Assembly (NCBI RefSeq): GCF_900105945.1
Contig: NZ_FNSO01000003.1
Span: forward strand, 558,001 to 622,000
Reading direction: 5' to 3'
DNA: 64,000 bases
From: Amycolatopsis tolypomycina
GTDB taxonomy: Bacteria; Actinomycetota; Actinomycetes; Mycobacteriales; Pseudonocardiaceae
Under the pieces are notes generated by a model. The model made no database searches. It had not been told where the DNA came from and saw only the letters and a program-made list of their open reading frames with translations. A program made the position numbers and the translations under genes. Shown one piece after another: positions 26,661 to 34,819 of the stretch. How positions within the stretch are numbered: position 1 is the stretch's first letter; every line of letters begins with the position of its first letter.

Positions 26661-27319
26661 TGGCCGAGCTGCAGCTGCGCAAGGACCACAACGACGACGC
26701 CCTGTATTCCGGCGGCAACGTCACCTACCGCGTGCACGACGGCGACTGCTGGATCGGCTGGGTCGGCGACGGCCGGAAGTGGCTGGGCCACAAGTACGGC
26801 GCCCGGAAGTGGTGGGCGTGCTGGCGCGAGGACGGCGACGCCGCGGCCCGCTGGTCAACCGGTCTCCGCTACGACTCCCGGCAGGCCGCCCTCGACGGGC
26901 TCGCCGCGCACCGCGCTGGCGCGGTCGACCTGCTGCCCGAGTTCGAGCCGACCCGGGCCGCGGGCACCGTGCCGGACGGGGTGCACACGCACACCACCGG
27001 TGGCTACGAGTACGCGCGGTGGGGTCAGGTCCCCGTTGTCGAGGCCGGGGCGCCGATCGATCCGGTGCCGACGGTCTACAGCAACCGCACCCACGTCGAG
27101 GTCGACGAGCTGCAGCTGACCCACGCCGAGGCTTGGCAGCTGATCGTGCGGCTGCGCAACGCGATTGCGTGGGAGCGCGCCCGTGCGGGCCACGCGCCTC
27201 TGCTCGCCGTCGGCGCGGACTGCCCGGGGTGCGGTCACCCCGGACGGACTCTCGACCCCGTCGCCGGTGTCTTCGGCTGCACGGAGTGCGCCTACACGTC
27301 GAACGAACGGAACGCGTGA
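26660..27319 (+). CDS. Hypothetical early protein with C-terminal zinc ribbon
   Basis: 219 aa. The N-terminal 75 residues are rich in Trp/Gly (DGDCWIGWVGDGRKWLGHKY, ARKWWACWRED). A helical segment spans 150-175. The C-terminus has CPGCG and CTEC 20 residues apart, a zinc ribbon often used for nucleic-acid contact. It overlaps both neighbours by 1 nt. No named family. Confidence 0.6.
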   Translation: MAELQLRKDHNDDALYSGGNVTYRVHDGDCWIGWVGDGRKWLGHKYGARKWWACWREDGDAAARWSTGLRYDSRQAALDGLAAHRAGAVDLLPEFEPTRAAGTVPDGVHTHTTGGYEYARWGQVPVVEAGAPIDPVPTVYSNRTHVEVDELQLTHAEAWQLIVRLRNAIAWERARAGHAPLLAVGADCPGCGHPGRTLDPVAGVFGCTECAYTSNERNA

Positions 27320-27705
27320 TGTCCAAGCACAGCACGGACCCGAAGCCGGCGGGCCCGATCCGGCGCGCGGTGCGCACGGTGGCCCGGCACACCAACGTCC
27401 GCGCCGCCGAGCGCACCCGTCAGCGGATCCTCGCCGAGGAGCTCGACCAGCCGCCCGTCGACGAGCCGCGCGCCGAGCTGGCGCGCGTCGCCGTGCCGCC
27501 GACCGCCCCGGCGTGCCTGGCGCGGCTCGGCGCGCTGCTCGGCATCGCCGGCGTCCTGGCCGCCACCGCGGCCGCGGCGTTCGTCGGCGTGCTCGACGCG
27601 CGCCTGGACGTCGTCCGGCCGACCTCGACCCCGGCGGCCGCTGACCCGCCGGTGTCGGCGACGTGCGCCGAGCCGGCCAGCTGGTGCGGCGGAGCGTCCC
27701 GGTGA
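27319..27705 (+). CDS. Small single-pass membrane protein
   Basis: 128 aa. A basic cytoplasmic part of about 65 residues is followed by one transmembrane helix (LGIAGVLAATAAAAFVGVL, about 74-92) and a short outside tail containing two cysteines. No recognised domain. Confidence 0.6.
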   Translation: MSKHSTDPKPAGPIRRAVRTVARHTNVRAAERTRQRILAEELDQPPVDEPRAELARVAVPPTAPACLARLGALLGIAGVLAATAAAAFVGVLDARLDVVRPTSTPAAADPPVSATCAEPASWCGGASR

Positions 27706-28241
27706 GCCGCGGGACCCGCGGCCGCCGCGGCTTCCGCGCCGAGCTGATCGCGTTCGACGAAGCGTTCACGCTCGCCCCACCTTCGCCCGCCTGGCGCGCG
27801 ATGGTCGATCACGTCCGGAGCACACTGCCGCCCGAGCTGCGGCAGCTGCCGGACTGGGCCGCCACGACGGTCGGCCAGGGCGCACCGAACCCGTTGGTGC
27901 GCCCGGTCGGCCGGGTGTGGCAGGGCCTGCAGGCGCCCCCGGACGGCACGGAGCCGTGCCTCGCCGAGCGGCTGCGCGCCCGGCAACACCCGGTCGTGCT
28001 CGGCAACGGCCGCCGCAACGGGCGCAGCTACCGGCGCCGCCAGCTGCGCGAGTCCCCAGACGGCGTCCTGGCGATCTACGACCCGGCCCGCGGCGGCGAC
28101 CGGCACCGCCCCTGGCTCGTGATCGACGTCCCCGCCGGCCACCTCAGCCACCACCGAGACCAACCCCTGACCGACCGCGACGTGCAGGACTGGGACGTCC
28201 TCATCCGCGCGACCGGCTGGACCCGAACGGAGCAGCCATGA
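27702..28241 (+). CDS. Hypothetical early protein
   Basis: 179 aa from a GTG in the GTGA overlap (MSRGTRGRRGFRAEL). Mixed alpha/beta, basic and arginine-rich around residues 95-115 (NGRRNGRSYRRRQLR), with a C-terminal DVQDWDVLIRATGW. No family recognised; nucleic-acid binding is possible from charge alone. Confidence 0.55.
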   Translation: MSRGTRGRRGFRAELIAFDEAFTLAPPSPAWRAMVDHVRSTLPPELRQLPDWAATTVGQGAPNPLVRPVGRVWQGLQAPPDGTEPCLAERLRARQHPVVLGNGRRNGRSYRRRQLRESPDGVLAIYDPARGGDRHRPWLVIDVPAGHLSHHRDQPLTDRDVQDWDVLIRATGWTRTEQP

Positions 28242-28729
28242 CCGCATCCGACCACCCGGTCAGCTACTTCACCACCGCCGTCCTCCTGGAGCGACGCCAG
28301 GCCGACGGGCAGCGGACGCGCCTCGGCGAGCGCGTCGGGGTCGAGCTGCGCTACCTGCGCAACGACCCGTTCGCCGTCACGCTCCTGATCGACTACGCCC
28401 ACGCCAGCCCCGGCGACCAGGCGGAATGGCGGTTCGCCCGTCGCATGCTGGCCGCCGCGCGCACCGTCCTGGTCGGCGGCCCCGGCAGCGACGTCGCGAT
28501 CGCGCCCTGCCCGTGCCGCCGGCACGTCGAGTTCGGCTTGGCCGACCGGGCCGCCGGCCACGGATACCGGCTGGGGATGACGGCGGTCGACGTCAACGCC
28601 GCGCTGCTGGTGTTCGACCAGATCGTCGCGCTCGACGCAGAACCGCACATCGCGCCGAACCTCGACGAGATCGGCGCCGAGCTGCGCGCGATGCTCGCCG
28701 CCGAGACCGGCCGCGGTGGCGACCGGTGA
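28238..28729 (+). CDS. SsgA-like (SALP) domain protein encoded by the prophage
   Basis: 163 aa. The order of features matches the SsgA family that controls cell division and sporulation septation in actinomycetes: VGVELRYLRNDPFAVTLLID, then AEWRFARRMLAAARTVLVGG, then an acid-flanked strand and a late helix. In chromosomal SsgA/SsgB the corresponding segments are the L-Y-x-x-x-D-P-Y-A-V and W-x-F-x-R-D-L-L motifs. The cysteine cluster CPCRRH near residue 90 is unusual. It is translationally coupled on both sides, so it is a true phage gene. Confidence 0.6.
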   Translation: MTASDHPVSYFTTAVLLERRQADGQRTRLGERVGVELRYLRNDPFAVTLLIDYAHASPGDQAEWRFARRMLAAARTVLVGGPGSDVAIAPCPCRRHVEFGLADRAAGHGYRLGMTAVDVNAALLVFDQIVALDAEPHIAPNLDEIGAELRAMLAAETGRGGDR

Positions 28730-29196
28730 CCGCCGAGGACGGCGGCCGCCACCTGTCCGCGGTGCCCGCCCCGGGGGTGCCCGCGTCGCCAAAGCCGGCA
28801 CCCCCGCGCGGCGGCCCGTACACCCGCAACCCGCTGCTGAACTACAAGCTCGGCCCCGACGTCGACTGCGTCTGCCCGGCCTGCCACTGGGTGAAAGCCC
28901 ACCAGGGCAACGAGTACTGCCCGTACCACGTGGCGTGGCGCGACATGAAGGCCTTCGCCGTCGACCGCGTCGGCGACCTCGACGGCTCCCCGCTCGTCTA
29001 CCCCACCGACGAACCGAAGTACAGCCGCGGCCAGAAGATCTGGTTCCAGGGGAAGCTGCCGGTCCGCGTGACCCAGCGGTACTGGGGAACCGACGGCCGT
29101 TGGCGCTACGTCTGCAAGGCCCTCACCGGCGGCTCGGCGGTCGACAGCTACGAGCACCTGTTCACCCCCGAGTTCGACGCCCGGTGGGGAACGTGA
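28726..29196 (+). CDS. Hypothetical early protein with zinc-finger-like segment
   Basis: 156 aa, GTG start in GTGA overlap. Residues 45-65 have VCPACHWV and YCPYH, a CxxC plus CxxH zinc site. The second half is a beta-rich stretch (KIWFQGKLPVRVTQRYWG). No named family. Confidence 0.55.
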   Translation: MTAEDGGRHLSAVPAPGVPASPKPAPPRGGPYTRNPLLNYKLGPDVDCVCPACHWVKAHQGNEYCPYHVAWRDMKAFAVDRVGDLDGSPLVYPTDEPKYSRGQKIWFQGKLPVRVTQRYWGTDGRWRYVCKALTGGSAVDSYEHLFTPEFDARWGT

Positions 29197-29369
29197 CCGC
29201 CCCGCCCCAGCCCCCGCCGCGGCCGCGCATCCGGATCGAGTGCGGCCTGTGCGGCCAGCACACCGCCTACCTGTCCGGCGGCTTCGTCGTGTGCCCGTGC
29301 ACCGCGCCCGCCGAGCACGCCGCCCACCTTGCCCGCCGCCACAACCAGCGAGGAGACCACTACCGATGA
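29193..29369 (+). CDS. Very small zinc-ribbon-like protein
   Basis: 58 aa with IECGLCGQHTAY and VVCPC, two cysteine pairs 15 residues apart, probably one zinc ion. The His/Arg-rich tail could contact nucleic acid. It overlaps both neighbours by 4 bp. Confidence 0.55.
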   Translation: MTAPPQPPPRPRIRIECGLCGQHTAYLSGGFVVCPCTAPAEHAAHLARRHNQRGDHYR

Positions 29370-29698
29370 CCGAAGCACCCAGCACACCGTTCGAACTGCC
29401 CGAGGTGCCTGCCGGGCCCACGCAGGGCGCCTCGCCGCACCCGGACGTGCACGCCGACGCCGTCGACCCCGCTCCGGAGCTCGACGACAGCCTGCTGATC
29501 GGCGCGTCGATCTTCGAGGGCAGCACCAGCGTGAACCGCCACGTCAACATCAGCGTGCCGGCCGACGCGGACGACATGACGATCGCCGAGCAACTGCTGC
29601 TGTCGACCTTGGCCGTCGCGACCGCGTACCGCCCCGGCGTCGCCCACGCCCTCACCGCGGTGCTGGGGACCCCTGAGGTGCTGGAGTCGCTGCGGTGA
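29366..29698 (+). CDS. Hypothetical early protein
   Basis: 110 aa, acidic. A proline-rich N-terminus is followed by a compact region from residue 40 (DSLLIGASIFEGSTSVNRHV) and a C-terminal helix. No recognised family. Confidence 0.55.
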   Translation: MTEAPSTPFELPEVPAGPTQGASPHPDVHADAVDPAPELDDSLLIGASIFEGSTSVNRHVNISVPADADDMTIAEQLLLSTLAVATAYRPGVAHALTAVLGTPEVLESLR

Positions 29699-29979
29699 CC
29701 GCCCCCGCCCCCGCCACTCCGGCCGAGGTCCCGGACGGCGCCGAGTTCGTCACCCGCCAGCGCGCGCTGCACGTCTGCGCGGACGGCGACCCGTGGTGCT
29801 CCTGCGGGCTTAGGCACTGCGGCATGCGGGTGCTGCTGGATCACCTCGACCACGCCGAAGCCACGATCGCCGCCGCGCTGGCCGCGCTGCTGCGCGGCGG
29901 CCAGGCGCACGGCGACGTCCGGCGCGCCGCGATCGCCGTGCTGCAGGGCAAGCCGATCCCGATCGGTGAGGTCCGATGA
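29695..29979 (+). CDS. Hypothetical early protein with cysteine cluster
   Basis: 94 aa from GTG. HVCADGDPWCSCGLRHC (30-46) packs four cysteines and two histidines, a likely zinc site, followed by a helical LLDHLDHAEATIAAALAALL stretch. Overlaps both neighbours by 4 bp. Confidence 0.55.
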   Translation: MTAPAPATPAEVPDGAEFVTRQRALHVCADGDPWCSCGLRHCGMRVLLDHLDHAEATIAAALAALLRGGQAHGDVRRAAIAVLQGKPIPIGEVR

Positions 29980-30281
29980 CCGACCAGTGGAAGTCCTACA
30001 CCGAGCCCGACGGGACGGAGGTGCTGCAGCACGTCGACGCACCGACGACGGTCGCCGAGTTGCTGGAGCGCCGCCACCTGCACCCCGCGCAGATCGTGCA
30101 GAACGCGGCCGGCACCGAGCACTACTTGATCGCCGACCTGATCGGCGAGGCCTGGCAGCTGGCCGACTTCGCCGCGCGGCACGACCTGGTGCCGCGCCTG
30201 GCCGCGCTGCAGGCCGAGCGTGACCAGCTGCAGGCGCAGCTCCGCGCCCGGGAGCTCTACGGACCGAGGGACAACGACTGA
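29976..30281 (+). CDS. Hypothetical early protein with C-terminal coiled coil
   Basis: 101 aa. Residues 70-95 (LVPRLAALQAERDQLQAQLR) form a heptad-patterned coiled coil, so it probably dimerises. Overlaps the following clamp-like gene by 1 nt. Confidence 0.55.
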   Translation: MTDQWKSYTEPDGTEVLQHVDAPTTVAELLERRHLHPAQIVQNAAGTEHYLIADLIGEAWQLADFAARHDLVPRLAALQAERDQLQAQLRARELYGPRDND

Positions 30282-31411
30282 TGACGTCGGCGATCACGGT
30301 CGGGACGGCGGACCTGCTGCGGCTGCTGGCCGCGCTGCAGCAGACCGCCGTGCACAAGGAGGACGGCAACGGCTCGCCGTGGTGCGGGATCCTGCTGCAC
30401 TGCGCCCGCGACACCGACGCCCCGCCTGGGCAGCGGGAGATCCTCGCCGGCACCGCCGGTGACGGCTGGGTCCTCGGGCACACCCACATCCGGTGCCAGG
30501 GCCAGTGGACCCGGCCGACCCTGTGGAGCATCGACGACGTCCGCGCGCTGATCGCGGCGTTCCATCCGAAGCTCAAGGGCAACAAGCACCACGTCACCGC
30601 GGTCGAGCTCGGCCCGGCCGGGCAGGTCGTGGTCGCCGAGGCCGAGCAGGACCTGCTGTCGCGCTCGGGGTTCCGGCTGCAGTTCACCGAGAAGCCGCTG
30701 GGCGACTACCCGCGCCAGGCGTGGCGGCTGCTGTCGGACGTCCCGCTGGACACCCGCCCGGTCGACCGCACGTCCGGGGTGCCGCTGCAGCCGCGGCCGC
30801 GCACGGACCTGGCCGGCGCGACGCTCGGCGCGTTCGCCGCGGTATCGAAGATCATCGGCGCGCCGGTCGAGGTGTACCGCTACCACCAGCGTGAGCCGCT
30901 GCTGATCCAGATCGGCGGCGTCTACCGGGGCTACGCCGCCCCCGCGCACTACGAGGAGACCCGCGACGTCGCGCGCTGGCCGCACGCCACCGTCCACGAC
31001 CCGGACCTGCCCCCGCCGCCACCCCGCGACGGCGGCGGCTCGGTCCTCAAGACCGGCAGCGGCGTGATCATCAAGGACGGCCGCGCCGACGCCGCGTTCA
31101 TCGACCTCGACGAGCCGATCAGCGACTTCCCGGCCGTCGAGCACGACTTCGAGCCGCTGTGCCAGGCCGCGACCATCGTGATCGAAACCCAGTTCGGCGG
31201 CTCCTCCGCACTCGCCAAGGCGATGAAGATCGCCTACCCCCGGGCCGCCCGGTTGCTCGAGCAGTTGGAGGACCACGGCGTCGTCGGCCCCAGCCGGGGC
31301 TCCAAAGCCCGCAAGGTCCTGGCGGCCCCGCCGGACCTGCCCGCCGTGCTCGCCGCGATCCGCGGCCCCGAACAGCCCGCCGCCCCCGACACGGAAGCGA
31401 ACCCGACATGA
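30281..31411 (+). CDS. Sliding-clamp-like protein fused to an FtsK-gamma-like winged helix
   Basis: 376 aa. Residues 1-240 resemble a divergent DNA polymerase III beta clamp: an N-terminal helix with DLLRLLAALQQTAVH, repeated strands, a TLWSIDDVRALIAAF helix and the late REPLLIQIGGVYRGYAAPA strand typical of the last clamp domain. After a Pro/Gly linker, residues about 290-350 (ATIVIETQFGGSSALAKAMK, then IAYPRAARLLEQLEDHGVVG) match the FtsK gamma domain that reads KOPS-like DNA. There is no ATPase motor. This is a clamp-like platform with a sequence reader, perhaps for phage replication or segregation. Confidence 0.65.
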   Translation: MTSAITVGTADLLRLLAALQQTAVHKEDGNGSPWCGILLHCARDTDAPPGQREILAGTAGDGWVLGHTHIRCQGQWTRPTLWSIDDVRALIAAFHPKLKGNKHHVTAVELGPAGQVVVAEAEQDLLSRSGFRLQFTEKPLGDYPRQAWRLLSDVPLDTRPVDRTSGVPLQPRPRTDLAGATLGAFAAVSKIIGAPVEVYRYHQREPLLIQIGGVYRGYAAPAHYEETRDVARWPHATVHDPDLPPPPPRDGGGSVLKTGSGVIIKDGRADAAFIDLDEPISDFPAVEHDFEPLCQAATIVIETQFGGSSALAKAMKIAYPRAARLLEQLEDHGVVGPSRGSKARKVLAAPPDLPAVLAAIRGPEQPAAPDTEANPT

Positions 31412-31989
31412 CCACACCACCGTCCACGCCGGACACCACCGCCGGGCTGTCCCTCGACGACGCGGCCGCCCAGCGCGAGTTCATCACCGGGCTGCAGGAT
31501 GAGGTCAACCGAGCGACCGCGGCCGTCGACGCGTTCCAGGCCCTGGGCGACGAGGCCGCCCACAAGAGGGTGCACACCCCGAACGTCACCGTGGCGGAGC
31601 ACCCCGCGTGGGAAGACGTCATGGAGCGCTCGCCCGTGCCGATCGACGCCGCCTACGTCGACCGGCTAGTGGCCGAGATCCGCTCGGCGGGCAACCGTGC
31701 GTACGTGATCGCCGGGCACTACCGGCGGATCGCGGCGAACCTGCAGCGCGCTCTCGACCGCGAGCTCAAGGGTGTGCGGGACCAGCCGGACTCCGCCGAT
31801 GTCAACGCGGAGTACACGGTGCTGGCCTGGGCAGCGCTCGATCGCCTCGGCTACCTCCGCCCGCACGACGAGTGGACCGCCGACGGCGAGCCGATGGACG
31901 ACCAGCACCAGGCCGCCGCGCACCGGCTGCAGCGCGCCGGGCTGCTGCCCGAGTTCGGCCACCACTTCGCCTTCGCCTGCGAGGCCTGA
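31408..31989 (+). CDS. Hypothetical early protein
   Basis: 193 aa, ATGA overlap with the clamp-like gene. Mostly helical, with TAAVDAFQALGDEAAHKRVH near residue 30 and RAYVIAGHYRRIAANLQRAL near 100. No recognised domain. Coupling suggests joint production with the clamp-like protein. Confidence 0.6.
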   Translation: MTTPPSTPDTTAGLSLDDAAAQREFITGLQDEVNRATAAVDAFQALGDEAAHKRVHTPNVTVAEHPAWEDVMERSPVPIDAAYVDRLVAEIRSAGNRAYVIAGHYRRIAANLQRALDRELKGVRDQPDSADVNAEYTVLAWAALDRLGYLRPHDEWTADGEPMDDQHQAAAHRLQRAGLLPEFGHHFAFACEA

Positions 31990-31992
31990 GCC

Positions 31993-32208
31993 ATGACCAT
32001 CGTCCACGGCGGCGACTGCGCGGCCTGCGACGCCGCCCGCGCGGTCGTCGCCGAGCTGCGCACCGAGTTCGACCCGCTCGACAACTGGGACGAAACCGAA
32101 GTCGGCAACGGACAGACCACCGCCGACTGCGCGGTCACCCTCGCCGCGATCGCCTTGCATCGCTTCCCGATCCCGGGCGCCAAGCGTCCACAAAGGAGCA
32201 ACCTATGA
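31993..32208 (+). CDS. Small hypothetical protein with CxxC motif
   Basis: 71 aa with CAACDAARAVVAELR near the N-terminus. Stop overlaps the next start by 4 bp (ATGA). No family recognised. Confidence 0.5.
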   Translation: MTIVHGGDCAACDAARAVVAELRTEFDPLDNWDETEVGNGQTTADCAVTLAAIALHRFPIPGAKRPQRSNL

Positions 32209-32576
32209 ACGAAAAGCTCGCAGTCCTAATCCCACCGGAGCCGCCGGAACTCAGCGTGTTTCTCGACCGGGCCCGCCGGGCGTGGCAGCGCATCGGGCCG
32301 GGGTGGTACATGGCGGGCGCCGTCCGTCCGCTGCTCGGCCCCGGGTCGTCGTCGGTGCGGTGGGGGCAGCTGCTGCTCGACTTTGGCGAAGGTGAGGTGA
32401 TCTGGCAGCCCACCCGCCAGCAGGTCGCCGAGCGGGCTACCGAGGAGACCGCTGCGGCCGAGCAGCCGCCGCTGGCGGCGAGCGCCTTCCTGGGTACCAC
32501 CCGGCACGGCCACCCGATCGGCTCGGAGACGGTCCCGCCCGGTCACCCGGTGCCGAACGTGAAGAGAGGGCGCTGA
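32205..32576 (+). CDS. Hypothetical early protein
   Basis: 123 aa, ATG preceded by AAAGGAG. Aromatic core (RAWQRIGPGWYMAG, WGQLLLDFGEGEVIWQP), then a disordered Pro/Gly-rich tail. No recognised domain. Confidence 0.55.
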   Translation: MNEKLAVLIPPEPPELSVFLDRARRAWQRIGPGWYMAGAVRPLLGPGSSSVRWGQLLLDFGEGEVIWQPTRQQVAERATEETAAAEQPPLAASAFLGTTRHGHPIGSETVPPGHPVPNVKRGR

Positions 32577-32596
32577 TCGAGCGGGCCGCCGAGGCG

Positions 32597-33091
32597 ATGT
32601 GCGACGCATCCGCGAACGGCTCGCGATGGGCCGACCTGAACGAGCTTGGCCGCCGGATCTACCGCAACCGGATCCAGGCCATGCGCCGCCAGGGTTTCAT
32701 CGCCGTACCCGGCCAGCAGGCCGAGCTCGACGACGTCCGTCAGGCGCTGATGGACATGCAGGCGCAGCTGCGCGGCATCCGCTCGGCCGCGCGCGCGGGC
32801 GACGATCTCGGCCGCGTGGCCTACGAGCGGTACTCGGGACAGGTGCAGGCCCGGTCGGTGTCGGGCGATCCGCTGCCGTCGTGGGCCGAGCTGCGCCGCG
32901 ACAAGCCGAACATCGCGAACGCGTGGGTGTGGGCGGCGGCCGCGGTGTCCGACGTCGTGCTGCGCGGCGCCCGCAACGGCGCCCACGCGGTCGCCGAAGA
33001 AGTCGCCGCCAACCCGACCCAGGCGGCCGCGCGCGAGCGTGAGGCGCGCGCACAGGCCGAGGCCCATCCCGACGCCGGCGGCCCGCGATGA
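32597..33091 (+). CDS. Hypothetical helical early protein
   Basis: 164 aa from ATG 32597. Largely alpha-helical with a predicted coiled-coil-like segment (AELDDVRQALMDMQAQLRGI). No strong ribosome-binding site is visible, so the start could lie slightly upstream. The frame is open through 32573. Confidence 0.55.
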   Translation: MCDASANGSRWADLNELGRRIYRNRIQAMRRQGFIAVPGQQAELDDVRQALMDMQAQLRGIRSAARAGDDLGRVAYERYSGQVQARSVSGDPLPSWAELRRDKPNIANAWVWAAAAVSDVVLRGARNGAHAVAEEVAANPTQAAAREREARAQAEAHPDAGGPR

Positions 33092-33429
33092 CGCGGCGAC
33101 CGTGGCCGGCCATGGACGCGGCGCTGGCGCGGATCGACGCGGTACTTGCCGAGCCCGACCCGCAGCTGCTGGCCGACGCTCGCTGGCTCATCGCCGCCAA
33201 TCCCAGCCTCGGGCAGGCCCCGGCTGAGCGCGTCGTGCTCGCCTGGGACGGCAGCCGGGGCACCGACGCGATCGTCGCGGCCGCGCTCGCCCACCACGCA
33301 TACAGGGGCCTCACCCTGCCGCCAGCCGCCACGCCTGCCGCCCGCAAGTACGTCGCACCGCCGGTCGACACCCGTCCTGGGTTCCTCGGCCGGCTCCGCC
33401 GCCGACTGTTCGGAGAACCACCACAGTGA
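33088..33429 (+). CDS. Hypothetical early protein, last gene of the early operon
   Basis: 113 aa, ATGA overlap. Helical start (MDAALARIDAVLAEPDPQLL) and a basic end (RLRRRLFGEPPQ). A strong hairpin follows within 20 bp, marking the end of this transcription unit. Confidence 0.55.
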   Translation: MTRRPWPAMDAALARIDAVLAEPDPQLLADARWLIAANPSLGQAPAERVVLAWDGSRGTDAIVAAALAHHAYRGLTLPPAATPAARKYVAPPVDTRPGFLGRLRRRLFGEPPQ

Positions 33430-33445
33430 TCAACCTGCAGGGTGC

Positions 33446-33483
33446 CCGAGGCCCGGAGATGCAAGATCATCTCCGGGCCTCGG
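33446..33483 (+). terminator. Strong hairpin ending the early operon
   Basis: Perfect 16-bp stem, arms 33446-33461 and 33468-33483, with a 6-nt CAAGAT loop. No T-tract follows. It lies 17 bp after the last early gene and 30 bp before the HNH gene. Confidence 0.75.
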
Positions 33484-33512
33484 CATGCCCGCAGTCAGGC
33501 AGGCGGTGAGCC

Positions 33513-34595
33513 GTGCCGTACTACCTGACCGACGACACCGCGGACCTCGACCCGCGCTGGATGGTCCTCGCCGGCGGCCGCGTGGCCGTGGCTGACCAGC
33601 TGTTCGCGTTCTGGCACCGCATGTACGGCGAGTCGTCCCGACACACCCACGACGGCTACCTGACCCACCACGAGGCCCTGACCGCGTGCCGTGGCCGCAA
33701 GCAGCTGCTCGAGCTGCTGCTTACTCCCGTGCTGGGGGAACCGCCGCTGGTGCACCGCCGCGGCGACACGTGCGTGGTGAAGAACTGCATCGACGCGTCC
33801 CCGCCATGGGTCGATGGGTTCGAGTACCGGATCTGCGGCTTCTCGAAGAAGAACCCCACCCGCGCGGAGAAGGCCCGCAACGACGCCCAGAAGCGCGACA
33901 GTGAGGACTCCCGGCTGCGGCGGTTGGTCTACACCCGCGACGGCGCCTGCTGCCGATACTGCCGCTCTGGGCCGATGCCGTACAAGGGCACCGGCAACGT
34001 CAAGGACCGCCGGCGTGCGCTGCAGTACGACCACGTCGATCCCGACCGCGCGGCCGGCCCGGACGGCGTGAACTACGTCGTGGCGTGCGGCCGCTGCAAC
34101 GAGTTCAAGGGACGCCGCACGCCCGACGAGGCGGACATGGTGCTGCTGCCCGTTCCGACCCAGGCCCAGCGCGACGCCTGGGCCGCGCGCGGGCAGCGGC
34201 TGTTCGACCCCGGCGACCCGGCCGCCGACGACGTCGAGGACGGCAACGAACAACCGCCGCGACAACCACCCGAACAACCGCCGGACAACCAGCCGGACAA
34301 GCAACCGGCGGTTGTTGGTGGGGTTGTCGATCTGGTTGTGCCCACAGGCGGCCTTGGGGCTGTTTCCACAGGTGAAGTGCGCCTGCAGGTAGGCCAGCTG
34401 GGACAAGGACAACCCGCGAATCCGGGCTCGGAAGGGTCCGGGTCGGGTCGGGTCGGGCAGCCGCCTGTGCCACTAGTCCGGCCGTTCTCCGCCCAGCCCG
34501 CCCGCGACCCGAGCGCACCGGACATCTACCACGGCCGTTCCCGCGCACCCGCCCCCGAGCACGACCTGCCCCCGCCACCCGGGGGTGGCCCGTGA
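33513..34595 (+). CDS. HNH endonuclease-domain protein with replication-initiator-like N-terminus
   Basis: 360 aa from GTG. Residues 10-75 (WMVLAGGRVAVADQLFAFWH and HDGYLTHHEALTACRGRKQL) look like the winged-helix start of phage replication proteins. Residues about 133-205 carry an HNH nuclease: CRYC, then QYDHVDPDRAAG and ACGRCNEFKG, with two zinc cysteine pairs. Residues 240-265 are a Pro/Gln-rich linker (QPPRQPPEQPPDNQPDKQP), and the rest is low complexity. It could nick phage DNA at an origin or during processing. Confidence 0.7.
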   Translation: MPYYLTDDTADLDPRWMVLAGGRVAVADQLFAFWHRMYGESSRHTHDGYLTHHEALTACRGRKQLLELLLTPVLGEPPLVHRRGDTCVVKNCIDASPPWVDGFEYRICGFSKKNPTRAEKARNDAQKRDSEDSRLRRLVYTRDGACCRYCRSGPMPYKGTGNVKDRRRALQYDHVDPDRAAGPDGVNYVVACGRCNEFKGRRTPDEADMVLLPVPTQAQRDAWAARGQRLFDPGDPAADDVEDGNEQPPRQPPEQPPDNQPDKQPAVVGGVVDLVVPTGGLGAVSTGEVRLQVGQLGQGQPANPGSEGSGSGRVGQPPVPLVRPFSAQPARDPSAPDIYHGRSRAPAPEHDLPPPPGGGP

Positions 34596-34819
34596 CCGGG
34601 CAGCACCGCGCGCACGAGCTCGCCGAGCTCGACGCCCTCGCCGACTTCGAGTCCGCCGTCGAGCACGCCCTGACCGTCGCGTGCCCCTGGTGCTGGCAGC
34701 CACCCGGCGCGCGCTGCGTCTACCCCGGCACCGACGAACCGCTGCACCGCGCCCCGGCGCACTGGCAGCGCATCCGCGCCGCCGACCACGAACCGACGAC
34801 CGAAGGAGCAGGCCCGTGA
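34592..34819 (+). CDS. Small zinc-binding phage protein (CxxC-x3-PGxxC type)
   Basis: 75 aa. The motif CPWCWQPPGARC followed by LHRAPAHWQRIRAA is a recurrent small actinophage zinc module. The same cysteine-proline pattern recurs in the protein encoded at 62910-63587. Coupled by 4-bp overlaps to both neighbours. Confidence 0.6.
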   Translation: MTGQHRAHELAELDALADFESAVEHALTVACPWCWQPPGARCVYPGTDEPLHRAPAHWQRIRAADHEPTTEGAGP

